DNA from: Alphaproteobacteria bacterium
GTDB taxonomy: Bacteria; Pseudomonadota; Alphaproteobacteria; Rhodobacterales; Rhodobacteraceae
Assembly (NCBI GenBank): GCA_030425945.1
Contig: JAUHZL010000225.1
Coordinates: forward strand, 1-5,285
Length of the DNA stretch: 5,285 bases
Direction of reading: 5' to 3'
Position 1 is the first letter of the stretch, and the number at the start of each line of letters is the position of its first letter. Positions 1 through 5,263 of this stretch are shown in pieces. The position numbers and the translations under genes were made by a program. The notes under the pieces are model-generated. The model was given only the letters and a program-made list of their open reading frames with translations, did not search any database and was not told the DNA's origin.

Positions 1-1
1 G

Positions 2-61
2 CCCGAAGTCCGCCGCGACCTGGAAAAGGACGACGACGACACCGACGCGTCCGACGATTGA
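2..61 (+). CDS. rbfA: C-terminal end of a truncated gene, probably rbfA (30S ribosome-binding factor A)
   Basis: An open frame runs in from the left edge and stops at TGA 59-61. Only 19 residues are visible; they start PEVRRDLEKDDDD and end in a run of Asp and Ser. The gene begins outside the window. RbfA is a small KH-fold protein that helps mature the 30S subunit and binds near the 5' end of 16S rRNA. It commonly sits directly upstream of truB in bacteria, and an RDL segment followed by an acidic tail is in keeping with alphaproteobacterial RbfA C-termini. The call therefore rests mainly on gene order, with weak support from the sequence. Another gene with an acidic tail cannot be excluded. 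Confidence 0.6.
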   Translation, partial: PEVRRDLEKDDDDTDASDD

Positions 62-124
62 CCCCGGTCCCGGACCCGGGCTAGACGAGCCGCCTTTCCG
101 GGCAGGATGCAGACGAGGGCGCCG

Positions 125-1030
125 ATGGGACGCAGGAAGAAGGGACGCGCGATTTCGGGGTGGCTGGTGGTGGACAAACCCGCCGGGCTGACCTCGACGA
201 CCGTCGTCAACAAGGTGCGCTGGGCCTTCGACGCGCAGAAGGCGGGCCATGCCGGCACGCTCGACCCCGCTGCGACCGGCATCCTTGCCGTGGCCCTCGG
301 CGAGGCGACCAAGACCGTGCCCTACATCACGGACGCCCTGAAAGCCTATCGCTTCACCGTCCGGTTCGGACAGGCGACGAACACCGACGACGCCGAGGGG
401 GAGGTGATCGCCACATCGGACCTGCGCCCGACCGATGCGCAGATCCTGGCTGCGCTGCCGGAATTCGTGGGCGACATCGAACAGGTCCCGCCGCAATTCT
501 CGGCGGTTAAGATCGACGGCCAGCGCGCCTACAAGCTGGCCCGCGACGGCGAGGACGTCGAGATTGCCGCGCGTCCGCTCTACGTCGAAAGCCTGACCCT
601 GTCCGGGCGTCCCGACGCCGACCACGCCGTTCTGGAGATGGTCTGCGGCAAGGGTGGATACGTCCGCTCGGTGGCGCGCGACCTCGGCCAGCGGCTCGGA
701 TGCCATGCCCATGTGACCGTTCTGCGCCGCATCTGGTCGGGTCCGTTCGAGCTGGAGGATGCGGTCAGCCTGGAGACGGTCGAGGCCGAGGCCCGGACAC
801 CCGCCCTCGACGCGCGGCTGCTGCCGCTGGAGACCGGGCTGGCGGACCTGCCGGAACTGCGCGCCACGGCCGAGGGCGCGGCGCGCCTGCGGAACGGCAA
901 TCCCGGCCTCGTCCTGACCTCGGAGGCCGAGTACGGCGACGAAGCCTGGGCCAGCCATGACGGACGTCCGGTCGCGGTCGGCATCTACCGGGCCGGCGAG
1001 TTGCACCCGACCCGCGTCTTCAACGACTGA
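125..1030 (+). CDS. truB: tRNA pseudouridine(55) synthase TruB
   Basis: TruB isomerises U55 of the T-loop of elongator tRNAs to pseudouridine in the cytoplasm and also acts as a tRNA folding chaperone. With the start at 125 the protein has 301 residues, close to the usual bacterial length. The catalytic motif GHAGTLDPAATG places the nucleophilic Asp at residue 47 (D48 in E. coli). The active-site Tyr is in KAYRFTVRFG (Y75, E. coli Y76) and the Arg in GKGGYVRS is R181 (E. coli R181). The VPPQFSAVKIDGQRAY motif is also present. Residues from about 245 on form the small C-terminal PUA-like domain. An in-frame ATG at 107 would add six residues, but AGG directly abuts it. ATG 125 has GAGGG at 115-119, five bases upstream, so I chose 125. 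The gap of 63 bases after the upstream stop suggests an rbfA-truB operon. No defect is seen. Confidence 0.96.
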   Translation: MGRRKKGRAISGWLVVDKPAGLTSTTVVNKVRWAFDAQKAGHAGTLDPAATGILAVALGEATKTVPYITDALKAYRFTVRFGQATNTDDAEGEVIATSDLRPTDAQILAALPEFVGDIEQVPPQFSAVKIDGQRAYKLARDGEDVEIAARPLYVESLTLSGRPDADHAVLEMVCGKGGYVRSVARDLGQRLGCHAHVTVLRRIWSGPFELEDAVSLETVEAEARTPALDARLLPLETGLADLPELRATAEGAARLRNGNPGLVLTSEAEYGDEAWASHDGRPVAVGIYRAGELHPTRVFND

Positions 1031-1037
1031 GGCCACC

Positions 1038-1065
1038 TTGCGCAGCGGCCACGGCGCGTTAGCCT
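1038..1065 (+). promoter_or_regulatory. Candidate leaderless promoter of the MFS gene
   Basis: TTGCGC at 1038-1043 and TAGCCT at 1060-1065 are separated by 16 bases. The second element ends seven bases before ATG 1073, so transcription would begin at or next to the start codon. No Shine-Dalgarno sequence is visible between 1045 and 1072, which fits a leaderless message. Each box matches consensus only partly (TTG conserved; T, A and final T conserved). This is inference from spacing. Confidence 0.35.
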
Positions 1066-1072
1066 CCGGTCC

Positions 1073-2398
1073 ATGCTGAAGGTCCTTGCCCATCCCGTCT
1101 ATGCCCGGCTCTTCGCCGCGCAGGTCGTCGCCCTGATCGGCACCGGGCTGCTGACGGTTGCCCTCGGCCTGCTGGCCTTCGATCTGGCGGGCGAGCGGGC
1201 GGGGATCGTCCTCGGGACCGCCTACGCGATCAAGATGGTGGCCTATGTCGGTCTGGCGCCGGTCACGCAGGCCCTCGCCGTGCGCCTGCCGCGCCGCACG
1301 GTGCTGGTCGCGGCGGACCTGATCCGCGCTTCGGTGGCGCTGGCGCTGCCGTTCATCGACGCGATCTGGCAGGTCTATGTCCTGATCTTCGTGTTGCAGG
1401 CGGCCTCGGCCACCTTCACCCCGGCGTTCCAGGCCGTCATCCCCGACATCCTGCCCGAGGAAGAGGACTATACGCAGGCGCTGGCGCTCTCGCGGCTGGC
1501 CTATGACCTCGAGAACCTCGCCAGCCCGGCGCTGGCCGGACTGCTGCTGACCGTGGTTGGCTACTCGTGGCTCTTTACCGGCACGACGCTGGGGTTTCTT
1601 GCCTCGGCCGCGCTGGTGATGACGACCACGCTGCCTGCGGCGGCAAGTGTTGCGCGCCCGTTTCTCGACCGCGTCACCCGGGGCACGCGGCTCTACCTGG
1701 CCACGCCGCGCCTGCGCGGCCTCCTCGCGCTGACGATGACGGCCGCCGCGCTGTCGGCCTTCGTGCTGGTGAACACGGTCGTCGCGGTGCAGGGGGTCTA
1801 TGGCCGCGACCAGACCTCGGTCGCGCTGGTGCTGGCCGCGTTCGGGACCGGCTCCATGCTGGCTGCGCTCGGGCTGCCGACCCTGCTGCACCGCGTCAGC
1901 GACCGCAGTGCCATGCTGGGGGCTGCCCTGCTGCTGTGCCTCGCGGCCCTGGCCACGGCCGCCCTGTGGCTGCGGAACGGGCCACCGGCATGGCCGCTGC
2001 TCCTCGGGGCCTGGATGCTGTTCGGGCTGGGGTATTCCGGCATCGTGACCCCGTCGGGCCGGTTGCTGCGCCGGTCCGCGCATCCGGAGGACCGACCTGC
2101 CCTCTTTGCGGCGCAGTTCGCGCTCAGCCATGCGTGCTGGCTGCTGACCTATCCGCTGGCCGGGTGGGGCGGCGACGCGTTCGGGCTGCCGGGCGTGCCG
2201 CTGGGTCTCGCCGGTCTCGGCGGTGTCTCGGCCCTGATCGCGGCCCGGCTTTGGCGCCCCGAGACCGAGGCCCCGCTGCCGCACGACCACCCCGACCTGC
2301 CGTCCGATCACCCGCACCTGCGGGCCCACGGGAAGGGGACCGCGCATCGCCACCCGATCGTCATCGACGACCGGCACCCGATCTGGCCGCGCGGCTGA
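1073..2398 (+). CDS. MFS transporter with histidine-rich cytoplasmic tail (EntS/NreB-like exporter)
   Basis: The 441-residue product has the hydrophobic pattern of a 12-helix major facilitator protein of the inner membrane. Helices 1-6 lie roughly at residues 11-38, 43-64, 77-97, 100-122, 149-170 and 168-188, and helices 7-12 between 216 and 393. A degenerate loop 2-3 motif (RLPRRTVLVAADLIRA) is present. The set resembles the MFS_3 group that includes EntS (enterobactin export) and NreB (nickel resistance). Beyond the last helix, residues 404-441 are polar and hold eight histidines in 38 residues, in patches HDH, DHPH and HRH. His-rich C-termini occur in NreB-type metal exporters, so metal export or sensing is a plausible but unproven role; the actual substrate is unknown. 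No ribosome binding site is evident; see the candidate promoter at 1038-1065. The gene starts 42 bases after truB, where rpsO is often found in other bacteria. Confidence 0.85.
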   Translation: MLKVLAHPVYARLFAAQVVALIGTGLLTVALGLLAFDLAGERAGIVLGTAYAIKMVAYVGLAPVTQALAVRLPRRTVLVAADLIRASVALALPFIDAIWQVYVLIFVLQAASATFTPAFQAVIPDILPEEEDYTQALALSRLAYDLENLASPALAGLLLTVVGYSWLFTGTTLGFLASAALVMTTTLPAAASVARPFLDRVTRGTRLYLATPRLRGLLALTMTAAALSAFVLVNTVVAVQGVYGRDQTSVALVLAAFGTGSMLAALGLPTLLHRVSDRSAMLGAALLLCLAALATAALWLRNGPPAWPLLLGAWMLFGLGYSGIVTPSGRLLRRSAHPEDRPALFAAQFALSHACWLLTYPLAGWGGDAFGLPGVPLGLAGLGGVSALIAARLWRPETEAPLPHDHPDLPSDHPHLRAHGKGTAHRHPIVIDDRHPIWPRG

Positions 2399-2402
2399 GA
2401 CC

Positions 2403-2431
2403 TTGCCGACCGGCGCGCCACAGGCGAGAAC
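2403..2431 (+). promoter_or_regulatory. Candidate promoter of the DUF1643-hydrolase pair
   Basis: TTGCCG at 2403-2408 lies exactly 35 bases before ATG 2438. After 17 bases follows GAGAAC (2426-2431), a poor -10 that keeps only the A at positions 2, 4 and 5. Transcription would start near the ATG. AGGCGAG at 2422-2428, nine bases before the ATG, could instead be a weak ribosome binding site on a read-through message from the MFS gene, whose stop is only 39 bases upstream. The matching 35-base distance before the MFS gene is the main reason for listing it. Confidence 0.25.
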
Positions 2432-2437
2432 CGGGGC

Positions 2438-2941
2438 ATGATCACCCGCACCCATCAGAAGGGCGACGCGGCCTCGGTCGCGGTCTATTCCCCTTGCGAG
2501 CGCTACCGCTATGCCCTGACCCGCATCTGGGGCACGGGGCCGCGCGTGCTCTTCGTCATGCTGAATCCCTCGACCGCGACGGAGGTGCAGAACGATCCGA
2601 CCGTCGAGCGCTGCGAGCGGCGCGCCCGCGCGCTGGGCTACGGCGGCTTCCGGGTCTGCAACATCTTCGCGTGGCGCGACACCGACCCGCGCGCGATGCG
2701 GGCCGCCGCCGATCCCGTCGGCCCGGCCAATAACGCGGCGATCCGGGACGGGGCGCTGTGGGCGGATGCCATCGTCTGCGCCTGGGGCACGCACGGCGCC
2801 CATCTGGACCGGGGCCGACAGGTCGAGGCGCTGCTGCGGGCGACCGGACGGACGCTGACCCATCTCGGATTGTCCAAGGACGGCCATCCGAAACACCCGC
2901 TCTATATCGCCTACAGCCAACAGCCGGAGACCTGGCCATGA
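2438..2941 (+). CDS. DUF1643 family protein of unknown function
   Basis: The 167-residue product matches the DUF1643 pattern over its whole length. Visible motifs are VMLNPSTA (residues 40-47), NDPT (52-55), a Cys in the ERCERRA segment (59), GYGGFRVCNIFAWRDTDP (67-84), a conserved Asn pair (98-99), CAWGTHG (114-120) and DGHPKHPLY near the C-terminus (148-156). No signal peptide or membrane segment is seen, so it is probably cytosolic. The biochemical role of this family is not known to me and I do not assign one. Conserved Asn, Asp, Arg and His residues suggest a binding or catalytic pocket. Its stop overlaps the next start in an ATGA (2938-2941), so it is very likely translated together with the downstream hydrolase. 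Length and motifs show no truncation. Confidence 0.88.
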   Translation: MITRTHQKGDAASVAVYSPCERYRYALTRIWGTGPRVLFVMLNPSTATEVQNDPTVERCERRARALGYGGFRVCNIFAWRDTDPRAMRAAADPVGPANNAAIRDGALWADAIVCAWGTHGAHLDRGRQVEALLRATGRTLTHLGLSKDGHPKHPLYIAYSQQPETWP

Positions 2942-3822
2942 TCGAAGGCTTCACCGCCTCCCGTATCGCGACGAACGGGATCAATCTGAGCGTGCATCAG
3001 GCGGGGTCGGGACCGGCGCTGATCCTGCTGCACGGCTATCCGCAGAACCACATGACCTGGCACCGGGTCGCGCCCGCGCTGGCCGCGCATTTCCACGTCA
3101 TCATCCCGGACCTGCGCGGCTACGGCGACAGCGATGCGCCCACCGACACGCCGGACGCCACGGCCTATGCCAAGCGCGAGATGGCGCGGGACATCGCCGG
3201 GCTGATGGACGCGCTGGGGATCGCCCGCGCGCATGTGCTGGGCCATGACCGGGGTGCAAGGGTGGCCTATCGCCTCGCCCTCGACATGCCCGAACGCGTG
3301 GATCGGCTCGGGATCATCGAGATCGTGCCCACCGGCAGTTTCTGGGCCAGCTGGTCGGCGGACCTGGCGATGAAGGCCTATCACTGGACGTTCCTCGCCC
3401 AGCCCAGCCCGCTGCCCGAGCGCATGATCGGGGCCGATCCGGTCGGCTATTGCGACTGGACGCTGCAAAGCTGGACCTTGTCGAAGTCGCTCGACACCTT
3501 CGCGCCCGACGCCCTTGAAAGCTACCGCGCCCAGTTCCGCGATCCGGCCCGTGTCGCGGCGATGTGTGCCGACTACCGCGCCGGGGCGGGGATCGACCGG
3601 CAGATCGACGAAGCCGACATGGCGGCGGGCCGCAAGGTCGCGGCGCCCGTGCATTTCCTTTGGGCCGAGACCGGCTTTCCCGCCCGCACCGGGGATCCGG
3701 CCGGGCTGTGGCGGGACTGGGCCGACCGGGTGACGGACGCCTCCTGCGTGTCCGGCCACTTCGCGATGGAAGAGAACCCGCAGGCCGTACTCGACGCCTT
3801 CTTGCCCTTCTTCCGCGCCTGA
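2938..3822 (+). CDS. Alpha/beta hydrolase, fluoroacetate/haloacetate dehalogenase-like
   Basis: This 294-residue soluble protein resembles fluoroacetate dehalogenase (EC 3.8.1.3), which replaces the halogen of a 2-haloacetate by hydroxyl through an Asp ester. Seen in the sequence: HGYPQ (32-36, oxyanion region), DLRGYGDSD (58-66), GHDRGAR (102-108) with nucleophile D104 and the substrate-carboxylate Arg pair R105/R108, YHW (148-150) and DYRAG (212-216). H149, W150 and Y213 correspond to the three halide-binding residues H155, W156 and Y219 of the Rhodopseudomonas palustris enzyme, as recalled. The catalytic His is H274 in SGHF. The triad acid, Asp in the LDILPT motif of that enzyme, is Glu here (E128 in IIEIVPT). 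The start at 2938 is chosen because homology begins there and the ATG overlaps the preceding stop; an open frame continues upstream to 2758 but runs through the DUF1643 gene. The natural substrate is uncertain: a related ester or epoxide is possible. Confidence 0.88.
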   Translation: MIEGFTASRIATNGINLSVHQAGSGPALILLHGYPQNHMTWHRVAPALAAHFHVIIPDLRGYGDSDAPTDTPDATAYAKREMARDIAGLMDALGIARAHVLGHDRGARVAYRLALDMPERVDRLGIIEIVPTGSFWASWSADLAMKAYHWTFLAQPSPLPERMIGADPVGYCDWTLQSWTLSKSLDTFAPDALESYRAQFRDPARVAAMCADYRAGAGIDRQIDEADMAAGRKVAAPVHFLWAETGFPARTGDPAGLWRDWADRVTDASCVSGHFAMEENPQAVLDAFLPFFRA

Positions 3823-3830
3823 CGGGCACG

Positions 3831-3856
3831 AAAAGGCCCGCCACCTGGGGCGGGCC
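3831..3856 (-). terminator. Intrinsic terminator of the RTX gene (convergent gene boundary)
   Basis: A perfect 8-bp stem, GGCCCGCC at 3835-3842 with GGCGGGCC at 3849-3856, encloses a 6-base loop. Read on the minus strand the hairpin is followed by TTTT (3834-3831), about 25 bases beyond the RTX stop codon. On the plus strand AAAA precedes the stem and no T run follows, so it is a weaker stop for the hydrolase transcript. The 59-base gap between the convergent genes holds nothing else I can name. Confidence 0.75.
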
Positions 3857-3881
3857 AGTCCAGGCCGTGCGGTCGGCTGCC

Positions 3882-5135
3882 TTACGGGGTCGGCACCGGG
3901 ATCGGGAAGGTCTTCGGGTAGCCCTGCAGCACGACCGCAGCCGGATCAACCGATGCGTTCTGCAGCACGACCGTCAGCGCCCCGTTCAGGTACACCTCCG
4001 TCCCGCCCGAGCCGTCCGGCGAGGTCGTCACCGTCGGCGTCCCGGACAGCGAGTTGTCGTAGTAGAGCTTCAGCGTGTCCTCGGCCGGGTTGAAGTCGGT
4101 CACGAAGGCCGGGCCGCTGGTGGCATAGTCCCCGGCCACGAAGGTGTCCGCCCCGTCATTGCCGGTGCCGGTGTCATCGCCGCCGAGGATCAGGGTGTCA
4201 TCGCCCATGCCGCCGCGCAGGATGTCGTTGTCATCCTCGTCCTTCACCATGCCGTCGATGGTCTTGGCCCAGACGCCGACGAGGATGTCGTCGCCCTGCC
4301 CGCCGCCGATGATGTCCTCGCCGAGGCCGCCGAACAGGATGTCGTTGCCGTCGTCGCCCCAGATCTGGTCGGCGTTGTCCCCGCCGAACAGGATATCCCG
4401 CCCGTCGCCGCCGTTGATGATGTCGTTCTCGTTGCCGCCATAGGCAATGTCGTCGCCATCGTCGCCGCGGATCACGTCGCGCCCGGTGCCGCCGTCCATG
4501 GTGTCGTTGCCGTCACCGCCGATCAGCCGGTCGTTGCCCTCGCCGCCATCCATGACGTCGTTGCCGTCGCCGCCGAACAGGTCGTCGCGCCCGAAGCCGC
4601 CGGCCAGCAGGTCATCCCCCTCGTTGCCGTAGAGGTCATCCCAGCCCGACCCGCCGTAGAGCTCGTCGCGGCCGGTGCCGCCGCGCAGGATGTCGAAGCT
4701 CGACCCGCCGATGACGATGTCGTTGCCCTCGCCGCCGTCCATGTCGTCGTTTCCGGCCCCACCGTCCATGTAGTCGTTGCCGACCCCGCCGTGCATGTTG
4801 TCGGCATCCGCGCCGCCGAACATCTGGTCGTCGCCGTTGCCGCCGCGCATGGTATCCATGCCCGGGCGTCCGTAGAGAATGTCGTTGCCATCGTTGCCGA
4901 TCAGCAGGTCGTCGCCTTCCTTGCCGTCGATGATGTCCGAGCCGCCGCGGCCGCGCAGGTCGTCCGCCCCGCCCTTGCCGTTCATCAGGTCGCCCTTGGC
5001 GGTGCCGAAGAACGTGTTGCCGCTGCCGTCGCCGTCGATCGGGTTGAGCAGGCTCAGGTCGTCATCGACCGGCGTGTCCGGCACCGGCGGCTCGGTCGGG
5101 TCGATATCGTCTTCATCGAGCGTGTCGCTGGGCAC
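3882..5135 (-). CDS. RTX-type calcium-binding repeat protein, probably secreted
   Basis: The 417-residue product is dominated by glycine- and aspartate-rich nonapeptides of the form GGxGxDxhx, the calcium-binding parallel beta-roll repeat of RTX proteins. Residues 1-43 are an acidic, Pro-rich leader (many Asp and Glu, VPDTPVDDD). Residues 44-286 are 27 repeats in unbroken register. A 21-residue break (287-307, WAKTIDGMVKDEDDNDILR) is followed by one more repeat (308-316). Residues 317-417 include ADTFVAGDY and FVTDFNPAEDTLKLYYD, typical of the non-repeat C-terminal part of such proteins, and end in a Pro-rich tail. There is no N-terminal signal peptide, and type I secretion through a C-terminal signal is expected for the family; no exporter gene is in the window. 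No enzymatic domain is seen. The start is uncertain: it is a GTG with no visible ribosome binding site. The stop is TAA at 3884-3882 with a terminator just beyond. Confidence 0.88.
   Translation of the reverse strand: MPSDTLDEDDIDPTEPPVPDTPVDDDLSLLNPIDGDGSGNTFFGTAKGDLMNGKGGADDLRGRGGSDIIDGKEGDDLLIGNDGNDILYGRPGMDTMRGGNGDDQMFGGADADNMHGGVGNDYMDGGAGNDDMDGGEGNDIVIGGSSFDILRGGTGRDELYGGSGWDDLYGNEGDDLLAGGFGRDDLFGGDGNDVMDGGEGNDRLIGGDGNDTMDGGTGRDVIRGDDGDDIAYGGNENDIINGGDGRDILFGGDNADQIWGDDGNDILFGGLGEDIIGGGQGDDILVGVWAKTIDGMVKDEDDNDILRGGMGDDTLILGGDDTGTGNDGADTFVAGDYATSGPAFVTDFNPAEDTLKLYYDNSLSGTPTVTTSPDGSGGTEVYLNGALTVVLQNASVDPAAVVLQGYPKTFPIPVPTP
4278..5006 (-). repeat. 27 tandem nonapeptide-coding (27-bp) repeats of the RTX gene
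   Basis: The 729 bases divide into exactly 27 units of 27 bases with no insertion or deletion, each coding for one GGxGxDxhx nonapeptide. Units are diverged, but some pairs are close at the DNA level: units 10-11 (4710-4763) and 17-18 (4521-4574) share an exact stretch of 18 bases (plus strand GTCGTTGCCCTCGCCGCC) in the same register. Several units keep the full calcium pattern (GGDGND, GGEGND); others have lost one ligand, for example GGSSFD (unit 12), GGADAD (unit 8) and GGNEND (unit 22). Expansion and decay of the array is inferred from this. Confidence 0.85.
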
Positions 5136-5161
5136 AAGCGCACTCAGCGCGGTTCCGGCAA

Positions 5162-5188
5162 CCCGCCTTATTCGTCCAAAACGGCGGG
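5162..5188 (-). other. GC stem-loop in the presumed RTX leader
   Basis: CCCGCC (5162-5167) and GGCGGG (5183-5188) are perfect complements around a 15-base A/T-richer loop. If the RTX transcript starts further upstream, this hairpin lies 27-53 bases before the GTG start and could affect message stability or translation. No T run follows on either strand, so it does not look like a terminator. In GC-rich DNA a 6-bp match may be chance. Confidence 0.25.
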
Positions 5189-5193
5189 AAAGG

Positions 5194-5221
5194 TTGCGTG
5201 CGCCTGAAAGCGCTTTAGATT
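5194..5221 (+). promoter_or_regulatory. Candidate plus-strand promoter at the right edge
   Basis: TTGCGT (5194-5199) and TAGATT (5216-5221) are 16 bases apart. The region is clearly less GC-rich than the genes around it. The promoter would drive a gene entering the right edge, with ATG 5264 about 36 bases beyond the expected start of transcription. Both boxes match consensus only in part. The palindrome at 5207-5216 sits in the spacer, overlapping the first base of the -10 box. Confidence 0.3.
5207..5216. promoter_or_regulatory. Perfect palindrome AAAGCGCTTT, candidate LacI-family operator
   Basis: The 10-base sequence is its own reverse complement with a central CG. With flanks it reads TGAAAGCGCTTTAG on the plus strand and agrees with 12 of 14 positions of the LacI/GalR-type (cre-like) pattern TGWNANCGNTNWCA. 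It lies between the -35 and -10 boxes of a candidate plus-strand promoter and about 70 bases upstream of the RTX start, so it could control one or both of the divergent genes. No regulator gene is in the window. Confidence 0.4.
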
Positions 5222-5263
5222 CAAGATGCTACACTGAAATCCGCAGTAGTTACGGACGCACGC

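Noticed and set aside
62..80. A GC-rich dyad (CCCGG at 63-67 with CCGGG at 76-80) after the upstream stop, as a terminator
   Set aside because: The stem is only five base pairs, no T run follows, and it lies within a likely rbfA-truB operon.
107..124. Upstream ATG as the start of TruB
   Set aside because: AGG touches this ATG, which leaves no spacing for ribosome binding, whereas ATG 125 has GAGGG at a proper distance and gives the usual N-terminus.
1567..2733. A plus-strand open frame of 388 codons across the MFS and DUF1643 genes
   Set aside because: It is rich in Arg, Ala, Gly and Pro, crosses two well-supported genes and resembles no family. Long stop-free frames of this kind are expected in GC-rich DNA.
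2758..2937. A 60-residue N-terminal extension of the hydrolase
   Set aside because: It lies inside the DUF1643 gene, is Gly/Arg/Pro-rich and precedes the point where homology begins; ATG 2938 gives the family's usual length.
2911..3759. A minus-strand open frame of 282 codons opposite the hydrolase
   Set aside because: It is an antisense shadow of a conserved gene, with a His/Gly/Arg-rich translation and no recognisable domain.
4278..5006. A CRISPR-like or noncoding satellite array
   Set aside because: The repeats are 27 bp with no spacers, are diverged mainly within a coding frame, and translate cleanly into RTX nonapeptides.
3564..5207. A plus-strand open frame of 547 codons antisense to the RTX gene, with Val/Ala-rich 9-residue repeats
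   Set aside because: It is the mirror of the RTX repeats: GGC and GAC codons leave an antisense frame free of stops, and the periodicity follows from the 27-bp units. Its first part also runs through the hydrolase gene in another frame. There is no supporting family or ribosome binding site.
5241..5255. An imperfect dyad CCGCAGTAGTTACGG as a second operator
   Set aside because: Only four of seven pairs are standard complements, so it is no better than chance without comparison to relatives.
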